DNA from: Podospora pseudoanserina
Taxonomy: Eukaryota; Ascomycota; Sordariomycetes; Sordariales; Podosporaceae
Direction: 5' to 3'
Length of the DNA stretch: 64,000 nt
Assembly: GCF_035222485.1 (NCBI RefSeq)
Contig: NC_085920.1
Span: 434,001 to 498,000, forward strand
Shown one piece after another: positions 35,785 to 45,859 of the stretch. The first letter of the stretch is position 1, and every line of letters begins with the position of its first letter. Both the position numbers and the translations under genes were made by a program. The notes beneath the pieces are model-generated. The model had not been told where the DNA came from, searched no databases, and was given only the letters and a program-made list of their open reading frames with translations.

Positions 35785-38451
35785 ATGGCTTTCACTCATT
35801 CAAGCCTACGGCTCTTGCCTCTAATCTTTCTGTTTCTTTCACTCGGTTCTGCCCTTCCCAGCAAGCACTTGAACCGACAGGCTGCGCCTTCCTACACTTC
35901 TCTCGGCTGCTTCAAGGACAACGAGGGTGGCCAAAGAGCGCTTACTGGCGGAAGCTACGCAGCTGATGACATGACTGTTGCCAGCTGCGCATCATTCTGC
36001 TCCAAGTTCGAGTTGTTTGCTGTCTCTTACGGCCGTGAGTGTTACTGCGGTCAATCAGTCTCAAACGGCAACACTGAGGTGGATGATGCCGACTGCTCTT
36101 TCCCATGTGGAGGAGATGCAAGCGAGAAATGCGGCGCTGGCAACAGGGTCAACCTGTACTCCAACGACCACCCATCGATTCGAAGCCCTGCAACCCTACC
36201 CGGCATTGCTTCACTCGGCTGTTTCGTCGACACCGCTGCTCGCATCCTACCACACAACATCATCGGCTCCGATGACATGACGGCTGCGAAATGCGCGGAG
36301 AATTGTGCTGATTACGACTTCTTTGGCACGCAATGGTCCCGTGAGTGCTTTTGTGGCTCGATCTTGCCAACAGAACAGGCAACAGCATCGGATTGCTCCA
36401 TGCCTTGCTCAGGCGATGACAATGAGCTATGCGGTGCCGGCATGCGGTTGAATGTCTATAGCTTCGATAAGGAAACAACGACAACCTCCTCCTCCGAGCC
36501 CACGTCTTCACCGACATCTGAGCCAGCTACACCCGTGGCCATCATCGATGGGTTCGAATACCTAGGTTGCTACAACGATAATGTCCCACAACGCGTCTTG
36601 GGAGGAAAGGTTGTGGTGGATACTGCCATGACATTGGAAAGGTGTGCTTCGGAGTGCAAGGACGGCGGGTATGCACTTTTTGGCGTTCAGTACAGCTCCG
36701 AGTGCTTCTGTGGCACCTCTCTCGATGTCGATAGTGTTCAGGTCCCCGAGGCAGAATGTGCCATGGCATGCAGTGGTAACTCATTGCAGAAGTGTGGTGC
36801 TGGCAACCGGTTGAGTCTTTATGCTGATCCTGGCATTGAGCAAACCGAAACGACTAACCCGGAATCCATTGGCCAGTTTACTTACCGATCTTGCTGGACG
36901 GATGATGTTGGCAACCGGTCTCTTGCCGATTTAGAGCACCGGACAGACGACATGACGGTAGCCAAATGCGCAGATATCTGCCAAGAATATACATACTTTG
37001 GTGTCGAGTATGGGAGGGAGTGCTACTGCGGTGACAAGCTTGTTGGTCAGGCTGCTTTGGAAAAAGAGTGCAGTGTTCTGTGCGTGGGTGGAGGTTATAA
37101 CTGGTGTGGTGGACCTCTCCGGCTGAACCTGTATGCGAAAGACGCTATCACTACAACTGCGTCCACCACTGTTTTCGAGACTTTCACCACCTCCGAGGTT
37201 GAATCAACTACAGTGCCAGAGCGAACTACCACTGCCTCTGACATTATCACCACGGCAGATGAGCCATCAAGCACTGTTTCGGAAACTTTGACCACAACAG
37301 TCGAGGAAATCTCGATCTCGACCGAAGAACCAGGCACCACGACTGAGGAATTCACCACAACAACCGAGAAGTCAACCATCTTAACCGAGGAGCCAACCGC
37401 ATTGACCGAGGAATCAACCACGTCCACAGAGGAGCTGACCTCTCCAACCACCGAGGAGCCTACTACGACATTCACCGTTGAAGCGAGCACCACCGTTGAA
37501 CCGTCAACAACTTCGGACATGGTCTTGTCAACAACGACTCTGGTAAGCTCCCATTCATTGGCCCCGACAACAACCGCAACTTCGACCACCACGACACAAG
37601 GCCCCAGCTCAGTCACGATCACCAGATGTCCTCCAACCCCAACGTGGGTAGGAAGACCTGAGATGTGCTACGACAGCTCTCTCCCCGGTCAATGCGAACT
37701 GCTTGCATCGACATTGTACCAACCTCAGGCGATGTCCATGTACTTGTCCAACTGTCACTACATTCTCACCCGCTATGGCCTGCAGCCAAACCCGGTCACA
37801 TGCTTCCCTACCTCAACAGCAGCCAGTCCAGATGCCGCTGCTGCCACCTCGACTATCAGAAGTGTTCACTCATGCTTACAATCCTCCTATGTCTGCAGTA
37901 AAGTCATGACCTGCGAAACAAGCACCTATCCTGTCGGCAAGGTTCCCGTGCCAACTCAGAGCGTTGGCGTCGAGACTCTCAGCGATGGTGGCTTCGAGAG
38001 CGGGCAATTTGGTAGCTGGAACTTGACTGGAGACACCAGGCTCTTGACTGGCCAAATCTCGGCTTTTCAGGCCAGGACAGGAAATTATAGCTACTATGTC
38101 TACAACCCCAACTATTACCATGCCGGCCTCGTGCTCACGAGACGAGTCGTCGGTGTGGAACCGGGAAAATACTATCGTTTCAAGGCCAATGTTTGGATTT
38201 CGAATAATCAGGTCAACAACTATATCCAGCTGAGTGTATCTCCGCCGGGGCTTGGTCAGCAGTTTATGCAGCGCTACAGTACGGCGAGCGTGTGGAGGGA
38301 GATTGCAATACATTTTACGACGACGTCTTCTTGGCTTGAGTTGCAGCTTACTGTTGTTGCACAGCCGATGTATATCAACAACCCGCAGCAGTGGGAGGGG
38401 CCGAATAGTATCTTTATTGATGATATTAGTTTGGTGCGTTTGGGGTACTAG
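35785..38451 (+). CDS. Secreted protein with four WSC domains and a C-terminal carbohydrate-binding-like domain
   Basis: Probably a cell-wall or secreted glycan-binding protein. Intronless, 888 aa. A signal peptide (LLPLIFLFLSLGSA) is followed by four WSC domains near residues 36-125, 140-230, 258-347 and 368-453. Each begins with a pattern like YTSLGCFKDN and contains RECYCG or SECFCG plus CGAGNR/CGGP near its end (eight-Cys pattern). A Thr/Ser/Glu-rich stalk of about 130 residues follows (repeats of TTEEPTT/STEEP type). A Cys-containing segment comes next, then a C-terminal beta-sandwich-like domain (DGGFESGQFGSWNLTG to SIFIDDISLVRLGY) resembling CBM_4_9-type modules. There is no C-terminal membrane helix or GPI signal, so it differs from yeast WSC stress sensors. 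Confidence 0.95.
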   Translation: MAFTHSSLRLLPLIFLFLSLGSALPSKHLNRQAAPSYTSLGCFKDNEGGQRALTGGSYAADDMTVASCASFCSKFELFAVSYGRECYCGQSVSNGNTEVDDADCSFPCGGDASEKCGAGNRVNLYSNDHPSIRSPATLPGIASLGCFVDTAARILPHNIIGSDDMTAAKCAENCADYDFFGTQWSRECFCGSILPTEQATASDCSMPCSGDDNELCGAGMRLNVYSFDKETTTTSSSEPTSSPTSEPATPVAIIDGFEYLGCYNDNVPQRVLGGKVVVDTAMTLERCASECKDGGYALFGVQYSSECFCGTSLDVDSVQVPEAECAMACSGNSLQKCGAGNRLSLYADPGIEQTETTNPESIGQFTYRSCWTDDVGNRSLADLEHRTDDMTVAKCADICQEYTYFGVEYGRECYCGDKLVGQAALEKECSVLCVGGGYNWCGGPLRLNLYAKDAITTTASTTVFETFTTSEVESTTVPERTTTASDIITTADEPSSTVSETLTTTVEEISISTEEPGTTTEEFTTTTEKSTILTEEPTALTEESTTSTEELTSPTTEEPTTTFTVEASTTVEPSTTSDMVLSTTTLVSSHSLAPTTTATSTTTTQGPSSVTITRCPPTPTWVGRPEMCYDSSLPGQCELLASTLYQPQAMSMYLSNCHYILTRYGLQPNPVTCFPTSTAASPDAAAATSTIRSVHSCLQSSYVCSKVMTCETSTYPVGKVPVPTQSVGVETLSDGGFESGQFGSWNLTGDTRLLTGQISAFQARTGNYSYYVYNPNYYHAGLVLTRRVVGVEPGKYYRFKANVWISNNQVNNYIQLSVSPPGLGQQFMQRYSTASVWREIAIHFTTTSSWLELQLTVVAQPMYINNPQQWEGPNSIFIDDISLVRLGY

Positions 38452-38712
38452 TTGGAGTTGGTTGAGGACGGTTTTGGGTATAGAGACGAGAGACTTGCAA
38501 TCTTCAGACCATAAGCACGTGGTGTGGTCTTTCATTTCTTGCTACTGAGTAATCCCTTGTGCTCTTTGGGCAAGTGTACATGTGCACTGCATATCTGAGC
38601 AAAGAATGTATTTAGAACATCAAATTCAGAACAAAGCCTGCCATTTCAGGTCCCCTTCCCGATAATTACATCCTCTTTCTATGCTTGCCAATCCATCTCC
38701 TGTGCAGTGTTA
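38452..38712. other. Short convergent spacer
   Basis: About 260 bp of 3' region between the WSC gene (+) and the decayed coiled-coil copy (-). Nothing further is visible. Confidence 0.4.
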
Positions 38713-39423
38713 CTATACAACTGCTCCGTCTTCCAGCGTTATATACGCCTTCCAAATCTTTGAAGGCAGCCTGCACTGTGATATCTCCTGCTGAAGCCAG
38801 CCACCATTTGACAGCCGCGCTTGAAGAAGAATACCAAGGGTGAAGGTTCCGTCAAAGGTCGAGAGAGAATAGTAAGCTGAGAAGAGGTTATGTGCCGAGA
38901 CGAAAGAGCCCGACCACTGCTGATAACTTGGGATGAAAGCTGGAAAAGGTGCTGAAAGGGTCGGCGTCCCCAAGAAAACAGTTAATGCATCAAGTTAAAA
39001 GATCCAGCCTCGCTGGTAGCGCCTATAGTGGGTTAGTACCATCGCTGTGCAGGGCAATGCGTATGAAACTTACTCTCGGTCTGTAGCAGGCTCAAGCTCT
39101 TGTCGAGATTTTTGTTGACGGCTGCCTCTGTCTTGTCGATAGCCTTGGCCATGGCTTCGGAAGACCTCACCATAGTCCTGGCTTGCACCATGTCCAGCAG
39201 TGGAGGCCTGAATGTCGACAAAAGTTCTCCTCCTGCCTCTCCAACTCGCTTTTATAGTGCTCCAAGTCCATCTTTTCTATGGCCAAGGCCATCTCGGCAT
39301 CCTTGACAGCTTTCTCCCGGGCCACGATGGCGGCGAGTGTGTTTTTGTTGTGAGCAGCTTGCTGCAAGAGCTTCCACACTCCATGCGTCAGGCATTGGCC
39401 ATTGCAGGCATTTGGGGGTCATG
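38713..39423 (-). pseudogene. Decayed, inverted copy of the coiled-coil family
   Basis: Pieces on the minus strand match the + strand gene at about 40.05-41.07 kb. A helix-forming stretch (REKAVKDAEMALAIEKMDLEH, around 39230-39330) corresponds to its coiled coil. It is followed, in another frame, by MVRSSEAMAKAIDKTEAAV (around 39130-39180), which parallels STETRDTISKTETAL there. After a gtaagt site near 39073 a further piece, 38973-38713, ends KIWKAYITLEDGAVV and may be the C-terminal domain. Part of the coil is missing between the first two pieces and the frames do not agree, so I read it as a decayed copy rather than a working gene. A multi-intron functional gene is the alternative. Confidence 0.5.
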
Positions 39424-39957
39424 ATCACCTTGGTACCTCTCGTGGTCTATTCATTCTAGAATCCATGTTGATTATTTAGGGGCTAGATATAAAGCATCCA
39501 GTATGTGGGTACTTCAGTATTGAGGGAGCCCTTAGGGTTCGGGAATATCAATCAGCTTGGATCAGCAACAGAGGGGACCACGTTGAGTGGACATGAAGAT
39601 GGGCCTTATGCAGAGAGTCTATACAGCTAGGTACATACATGGTCAGCAGAGCCGAGACCGCGACGTGCTTGATGCTGAAGGAAATGCGGAGAACTCGCAC
39701 CTGAGCTGTTCGAAGTTTCTCGCCCTCATTCTTGAGCCCCGTAATTATATATCATTGACCCACAGGCCGGCTTTCTTTCGTTGCCTTCCTACTCACCCTC
39801 TCGTGACTTGAAAAGAGCCCTCTCTCCCCAACTAGGACACCTCTTTCGACTCTTCATCACCTCGCGGCATTTCTCAAGCGGTAAACCCGTTCTTTCTCAG
39901 GCCGCAGCTAGGTACTAGATATTCCAGTGTCAAGGCGTTTCTTTGGGGACTTTCAGC
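39424..39957. other. Region between inverted coiled-coil copies
   Basis: About 530 bp forming the shared upstream region of the inverted pair. Several GT donor-like and AG acceptor-like sites suggest that the 5' untranslated or first exon of the + strand gene lies here. No separate gene is visible. Confidence 0.35.
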
Positions 39958-41073
39958 ATGTCGACTAACTCATCAATAGCCACTCCACTCCCCTCTTGGC
40001 CCCTCGATTCACTCTTCCACCGCGCCATTTATTAACAATATCCAACCAGATCAACCAAGGTCTCCAGGACTACTTCCGCCTTGTTTCGGAGACTTTGAAA
40101 CGCATCGACCAAGAGACAGAGTGTGATGATGGTTCTCGCTTGATCGAGCTGAATGAACTCCGCAGTGTCATCTTGTGCGGCCAAGGCACAACCAGTCTCA
40201 ACAACATTTTTGATGCCCAAGCCAAAGTGGACGCCGCAACCCGCAATCTTGAAGCCCGAAACAAAGAGCTTTTTGAGCTGGAACGCTCCATTGAAGAGAA
40301 TCGTTCTGCTTTGAAGCAGAAGGAGGATGACTTGGTGCGCGACCTTGACGCACAGCGTCGTGTTCTGGAGCAAGATAAGGTGGATCTTCAGATCCTAAAG
40401 CATGCCTTCCTTGACGCCCAGGCTATTTCCACTGAGACTCGAGACACGATCTCGAAGACGGAGACTGCCCTCGCCGGTATTATGGCAGCCCAGAGCAAGT
40501 TTGGGTCAGACCTTGGCACACTGCTGAAGGCCAGTAATGTTACGCAATCCCAAATTCCTTACCTATCGACGCAACAGACCACTAACACCTGTGACATTCG
40601 GTAAGGAGATGGCGTCTCCGCGAAAGAGAGCCAGGACTCAAGACAGCATCGAAGTTTACAGGGTTCAACTTCCCCCCAAGGTGGTCGCGTTCCAAGAGAA
40701 GCGGCTGGAACATCTGACATGGTTTGCTGGTGCCGCAGTTATCATTGAGGGCAGTCTGTGGTATCGCAAAAGCAACATTGAGACCGGCATTTGCATCATG
40801 AACCTCATATCCTCTAATGGCAAGTGGATTGAGAGCTACCACGCTTTCTGCAGGAGTGAGAATGGCCTCGAGCATACGGTGGCTTATTGCTTCTATGCGA
40901 TTCTCCAAAGCGATCGGAATACCCCTTGGATTCTCGGGGGTGGATGTCACTGTCCACAGCATCGTTTTCCTTGGTCAAGTGAAGGAGGGAACTGCATTGG
41001 GATTATCAAGATGGATGCTGCGGAGAGTTATGGGACGATCATGCTCGTTTTTGATGATGTTAAGAGCCACTGA
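39958..41073 (+). CDS. Coiled-coil protein with conserved C-terminal domain, family copy 2 (start unresolved)
   Basis: I do not recognise the family outside this window. The first usable ATG (39958) encodes MSTNSSIATPLPSW but runs out of frame. An acceptor-like site with a TTAAC branch sequence near 40048 opens the main frame INQGLQDYFRLVSETLKRID. A long heptad-rich helix follows (about residues 45-150 of the model; KELFELERSIEENRSALKQK), then DAQAISTETRDTISKTETAL. The C-terminal domain lies in another frame, 40609-41073 (MASPRKRARTQDSIEVYRVQ, then LEHLTWFAGAAVII), ending LVFDDVKSH. A weak intron from about 40499 to 40575 could join the two; otherwise 40609 is a separate start. Its C-terminal domain aligns with that of the gene at 43309-44054. 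Confidence 0.55.
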
Positions 41074-41110
41074 GACAGTTGCTTTTTATCTGGACACAAT
41101 CAAGACATAG

Positions 41111-41678
41111 AGACTATGCCCTTTTTCTCTGCTCGTTTGTCTAGGAAGAAAGGTGACACGTGAAACCGATAGCTGAGGCATTTCACATATCTGCTTAAGG
41201 TGGGTATGTTGTCCAAGGCTCTCAGGATAGCTAGGTAGTTTAGTCTGAAAACCCTCATGGCTTTCAGCAACAGGAGATTGGGGTCTGGCGAAGCACTGTT
41301 TTTATACTGCCATTAAATTGAATATCAGCGTCAAGCACTCCTTCGAGGATGGTCGCCAATGCCCTGATGGCATCTGGCCTTGAAGGAATAAAATTTAGGG
41401 GAACTGTGTTCAGAGTCCCAAAGTTTATATGGGGGGATCAAACTTACTTAACAGCGCCAAGGAGATCTAAAAGTTGCCCTGAGTGGTTTTAGCAGCAACG
41501 GCATAGATAGTCAGCGATGTAGCTAGGCTATAGGTATATGAACAGTGGGAAAGTCTGCTTCATTATGTGAGTTCTGCTCAATTTGCTGGATCTCCAATGG
41601 AATTCCAAGATACAATGATTGCTATTGTTCATTGTGCACAATATGGATAGGGAAGCAGGCCGCAAAGACGTCATTGGA
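41111..41678. other. Spacer between coiled-coil copy 2 and tRNA-Leu
   Basis: About 570 bp, more AT-rich than the first 38 kb. I see no gene, and no clear copy of the coiled-coil family here. Confidence 0.35.
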
Positions 41679-41776
41679 GCAGACATGGCCGAGTGGTCTA
41701 AGGCGATGGTTTTAAGTTACATTTAACTTTATCACCATTATCGAGAGATGCGTGGGTTCGAACCCCACTGTCTGCA
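41679..41776 (+). tRNA. tRNA-Leu(UAA) with 16 nt intron
   Basis: The acceptor GCAGACA pairs with TGTCTGC, with A73. The D stem is GCC/GGC with loop GAGTGGTCTAA. The anticodon stem ATGGT pairs with ACCAT. The loop TTTAAG gives anticodon TAA at 41713-41715 with G37, followed by a 16 nt intron (41717-41732) at the canonical site and then C38. A long variable arm, as in class II tRNAs, precedes the T arm GTGGG-TTCGAAC-CCCAC. It reads TTA and possibly TTG codons. tRNA genes are common integration points, and this one sits inside the duplicated coiled-coil cluster. Confidence 0.92.
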
Positions 41777-42138
41777 GATATTTTCAATGATTTTTGGCTC
41801 TGAAAAATATGTTTTTGACAATGATGTGTTTCTTTTTGATTGAGTTCACGACGGCATTATGTAGGTCTTATAAAGGGGTTTGAATATACTGGGCTTTTTG
41901 CGTAGAACGGAGAAGGAATGCTGTAACAGAAAACTCATCGGTTTGCTCCGAACCATTCAGAACAGAAGAAGCCTTCTACTACTCATAGCAACTCATCCGA
42001 TTATTCATATTTTGGCGCGTTACCGAGCGGTTGAGCAACTACCTAGTCTCCTCAACCAAGCCAGATAACGAGTGCAGTAAACAACCAACAATAAGAGGCG
42101 ATACGGTGTTTAAGGATCATCGCCTGAAGCCTAAGCCT
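41777..42138. other. AT-rich spacer after tRNA-Leu
   Basis: About 360 bp without a supported gene. The short open frame at 41880-42068 has no detectable family. Confidence 0.35.
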
Positions 42139-42326
42139 TACCCGAAGCCCAACGCAACGGCAACCAACAACTTCTCAACAGCCGGCACAAGTTACATAAG
42201 TACTTGACGGGCACCAGGTGTTATATTTGTGGCCATGCCCCTAGAGAAGCCATAAATATCGAGCTCGTGATCTTTGTACTGGAAAATGCCTTTCGCAGTA
42301 GAGGAGACGGAATGGGTCGATTCTAA
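42139..42326 (+). pseudogene. Relic of the coiled-coil family C-terminal domain
   Basis: The stretch from about 42186 translates as YLTGTRCYICGHAPREAINI, then ELVIFVLENAFRSRGDGMGRF. This closely matches EHLTGAKCYVCGQAPDEATNI, then ELAIFVLENALRSGGDRMGRF in the gene at 43309-44054. DNA similarity starts slightly earlier (GAAGCCCAACGCA against GAGGCCCAACGCG) and ends soon after GGGTCGATTC, followed by a stop. No coil or start codon is attached, so this is a truncated copy 1.4 kb upstream of the intact one. Many differences are C-to-T or G-to-A, as expected after RIP, though I have not counted them. Confidence 0.7.
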
Positions 42327-43308
42327 CCCAGTTGTAGGCATGAGTCCTCTATACTCGGCCGTGTTTGAGAACGGCTACTTGTGCCTGAGAGTGAGACTTT
42401 GAGTTTAGATAACTCGTACCAGCAGTCTTTGAAATATAATATGGTTCCATTAGCTCCGCTCGAGAAGAATGAGCTGTTGCTTTTCTTTTTATTCAATCAC
42501 CGAGCTAAATTACCACAGGTAGAAAGTGCAAGTTATATTATTTGCATATCCCAAGATTGATGGATGAGAACGCTCAACCGGGAATTCGGAGTGAATGGGT
42601 GCCTATTTAAGGATGGCGCAGTAAGCTGGCTTGATTCTCCATTTGGTCAGGGGTAAACGGGTTTGTTTACTATAGACAAACTATCGACTTTGATGTGCTT
42701 GGCTTTTAGTACCCTTGCATGCAGCTAGCTTTTACCCTTTCCATCAAGCCAAGACCGTGTTGAATGTGTGATTTGTGAGATTATATGGCTTATCCCCTTA
42801 CTATTATGCTTCGTGAACCTTGAAGTGCGGTCTCAGGCAACATGCTGTGATAGAAGTGTTTTTACAGCCCAGGTATTGGCACCAGTTGTAGTGTTTCTGG
42901 CTGCTCATGTGTGTGTCTTCACTTGTAAGATGCATCATATATGTAGCCTACGAATTGGATGGTCCAGGGCTTTCTTTGGACAGTTCAACATGTCTGACAT
43001 TTCCTTGTCCCGAGCTGTTCGGCGAGCACTGCTCGCCGAACAACCAAACAAACCCTTGCCCTATGTTTCCCGGTACACCACGGAACACCCCGGAGTTTGC
43101 TCACAGCAAGCTATACGCCGGGTGATGTCGTCCTGCGCCCATAGCTCCATAATGGTCCAAGCAGCTTCCATTGTTTTCAAATTTTCTTTCTGCAATTCAA
43201 CAGTGATTTGTTTTGCCCACGCTTCAGAATAAGTTTTCAGTAAATTCTCAAATTCTCCCCCTCTCTCAACAGCCAACAACAGCCCCAAGCCATCTTTCGA
43301 CAGCAACA
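42327..43308. promoter_or_regulatory. Upstream region of coiled-coil copy 3, with a perfect palindrome
   Basis: Almost 1 kb without a supported gene. At 43017-43041 it holds a perfect inverted repeat of 12 bp arms (GTTCGGCGAGCA and TGCTCGCCGAAC) around a single C. The arms contain CGG and CCG, the half-sites favoured by Zn2Cys6 dimers. It lies about 270 bp before the ATG of the intact gene. Confidence 0.5.
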
Positions 43309-44054
43309 ATGTCTGACACTGAAATCTCTGACACTGAAATCTCCGACACTGAAATCTCCGACACTAATATGTCCGACTCTGGCACCGACAACCTTGAGAG
43401 TCTCCTGAGAGACATCCGGGAAGAGGATGCAGTGTTGAACGAGAACAGAGTCCTGCTCAAAAAGGACAAAGCCGAGTTTGAGAAGGAGAAGGCTAAATTC
43501 GAACAGGAGAAGGCCAAGTTGGCGGAGGAGAAGGCCAAGTTGGAGGAGGAGAAGGCCAAGTTGGAGCAGGATAAGGCTGGTATGTAAATTGACGAATTAT
43601 ATGACCAGATGATTACGTAACTGACTTTTAGACAGGATCCTCGTCTGAGGCCCAACGCGAGGATACCCGTCTCGAGGTGCTTGAACACTTGACGGGTGCC
43701 AAGTGCTATGTATGTGGCCAAGCCCCTGACGAAGCGACGAACATCGAACTCGCGATCTTCGTGCTAGAAAACGCCCTTCGTAGTGGAGGCGACAGGATGG
43801 GCCGCTTTCATCATTTTAGACTCAATGCCGAAGAGGACGAGCCGTTGTGCTTGTATGGGGTTATGGAGCTTGGGCACGAACACCCGCAAGTCGCCCGCCA
43901 ACTTTGCTGCTGTCCACGGGATATATACCCATATAGCCTCAAGCGTACAGTTTGCGGTTTGCAAGTCACGCCGTTGACACATGGAGAGTTTGCCTTTATT
44001 TTCGACGCGGCAGTTTATCCTGGCATTGGAGTCTATCGGAGGAATTGCTACTGA
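43309..44054 (+). CDS. Coiled-coil protein with conserved C-terminal domain, family copy 3 (intact)
   Basis: Exons 43309-43579 and 43636-44054 (intron 56 bp, acceptor gacag) give 229 aa. The N-terminus repeats the tetrapeptide SDTE (DTEISDTEISDTEISDT), then a heptad region of near-perfect KAKLEEE-type repeats forms a charged single helix or coiled coil (residues about 60-90). After the intron the C-terminal domain begins LEVLEHLTGAKCYVCGQAP and continues NIELAIFVLENALRSGG, PRDIYPYSLKRTVCGLQV and GEFAFIFDAAVYPGIG, ending in NCY. There is no signal peptide or membrane helix. The single intron lies between the coil and the domain. A CYVC pair and a CCC run could bind metal. I cannot name a function. 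The relic at 42.2 kb and the genes at 38.7-41.1 kb are relatives. Confidence 0.75.
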
Positions 44055-44959
44055 GAACTTGGCACATGGGAAGGGGGTTAGAATACTTGGCTTGAGAGTC
44101 CGCGACAATACTTCGATTGTATCCATTGGGGGTAGCAGGTTTCTATAGTTCCAAGTTCCAAAGGAAAACAAGGGTCTGGCAGCTTAGGTAGCCGTAGCAG
44201 CTGATGCCAAACACCTTTATCAAGTCAAAATTATAAGCGAAGAAAGTCAGGTCACCTCTAGTTTTTGCTGCCTGCCTCAAACTCAGGCCACTATGGAGGG
44301 ATGGAGACTGTGATTCAAAGTACATGCTTGAAAAGACGTGGAATACAAGGTAACAAAGGATCTGTACTTATTTTTAATTCAACAGGTAAGATACATGCTG
44401 CTAATAATCCTGGAAATTGTCTCAGATATTCCCCAAAACTGCCCGCCATGCTCTGTGCACGACCTGGTACCTTCACCTCCCCTCTTCCAGAATCCAAGAT
44501 CTCGTTTTACGCACCTTGACTGAGTTCTTCTCTTGACAACTTTATACAACTCTCCCAGAGTTCCAACCGTCCCAAGTGTCAGCTGACGGTGGCGCAAATT
44601 AGAAAAATAGACGTGAATATCGGAAAGAAAATATATGTATTTCCGAATCTGTGGCCGATGATCTCAGACGATTGGCGAAAATGTGATGTCGGATTTAGAG
44701 GACCCTACTAGCCCCGACCACTGAGTGATGTGAGATCTCAAATTCCGTTGCTTACCGATCTAGGGCCGCCATGCGACAGCAATACGCCCTAAGCTTTTAG
44801 TTGAAAGAAGATTTCTTTGGGCACCTGTTGAAGCATACCTAAGTATAAAAGAAACTACCCTCCCGGAGAGAGAACTTAACACAGACAAGCACCTACAGCT
44901 TCTTCGCCAAAATACAACTCCCGTCAACTCACACCAAGGTCTTTGTTCATCTAGTCAGC
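44055..44959. promoter_or_regulatory. Intergenic, with TATA box of secreted-protein copy A
   Basis: About 900 bp with no supported gene. A TATAAAA box at 44844-44850 lies 110 bp before the start codon of the small secreted protein copy A. TATA boxes at a similar distance precede copies B and C. Confidence 0.5.
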
Positions 44960-45555
44960 ATGGTTCACTTCAAGACACTTCTCACCCTGCCTGCATTTGG
45001 AGGCTTCTCATCCAATGCTGTCCCTGCAACCGACATCTCCATCTCTGGGTCGGGCGATATTGGCACACGTCAAGAACAGTCGACCAATATTTATGCCTGT
45101 GAACACAGCAGGTGGCTAGGTCATTGCCAGAACTTCAGGTCTGCTTCTGGGGCTTGCTATAAGTAATAACAATATCACAGGACATAGCTTGACCTCACTG
45201 ATGCATGAAACGCAGTGAACGTCCCCACCAACATAAACGACCGAATCAGTTCTATTCGGAACAACGATTCCAGACTCTTTCGCTGCGTGTGGTACCAGTA
45301 TGAAACATTTTGTTACCCGATTCGAGTTATAGTTTTAATTCTAATGGTGTAAAATTGGGCATTCTAAGTGCGAGGGCGTATGCTATACTAATTAGTATAA
45401 TGCCAACCTTGCTGATGGCAGCGGCTTCTTCAACGACCGCATCAGCTCTTGGCGCTGCACCTTTGGCTTCTATTACGTCCCTTTGGCTATCGAGAAATGG
45501 ACTAGCAGGGTGCAAATGTCATCCAACAAGGAATCCTGGGGAATTGACTTTCTTG
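44960..45555 (+). pseudogene. Small secreted beta/gamma-crystallin-like protein, copy A (decayed)
   Basis: Exon 1 (44960 to about 45160) encodes a signal peptide (MVHFKTLLTLPAFGGFSS) and a Cys-poor linker ending in TRQ, then YACEHSRWLGHC. An exon 2 equivalent near 45216-45300 carries NVPTNINDRISSIR and CVWYQ. An exon 3 equivalent near 45362-45450 carries ANLADGSGFFNDRISSWRC. These correspond piece by piece to copies B and C. Both calcium-type motifs (NDRISS) are the best preserved of the three copies. The copy as a whole looks broken at two or more points, although the first exon is still open. It lies 200 bp from a transposon insertion. Confidence 0.6.
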
Positions 45556-45766
45556 TAACTGGTCGGGCAGTTTGGTCTTTACGAAAGTGAAAGCCGTATT
45601 ATGAGGTAGCTTAGTAGTAGATCAATCGATTATTTTTACAACAGTCTTGTCCAAGACTCCCTAATCCCTTCCTTTATTGTCATTCTTTCGTACCAGAGCC
45701 GATTCAACCTACCATCTTTGAGAGTCACCAACAGCCTTATGTATTTTAAGAGCATCTAAAATCTAT
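45556..45766. other. Spacer up to the transposon
   Basis: About 210 bp between secreted-protein copy A and the left end of the Fot1/pogo element. Nothing further is visible. Confidence 0.35.
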
Positions 45767-45813
45767 AACGTACTCTATAAGCGAGTCGGTCATATAAGTG
45801 GGCCGGTCACTTT
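45767..45813 (+). repeat. Left terminal inverted repeat of the Fot1/pogo element
   Basis: Begins ACGTACTCTATAAGCGAGTC and ends GGGCCGGTCACTTTT, preceded by TA at 45765-45766. Matches the right end at 46 of 47 positions (C against T at position 8). Confidence 0.9.
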
Positions 45814-45859
45814 TAATCACCCTTCGAATACCATCCTCCATTATAATACAACGAAACTA

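Noticed and set aside
37095-37622. Valine-rich minus-strand frame
   Set aside because: Shadow of the Thr/Ser/Glu-rich stalk of the WSC gene.
45310-45558. 82-codon + strand frame in secreted-protein copy A region
   Set aside because: It lies in a different frame from the conserved third-exon sequence (NDRISSW), so it is a shadow of the decayed copy.
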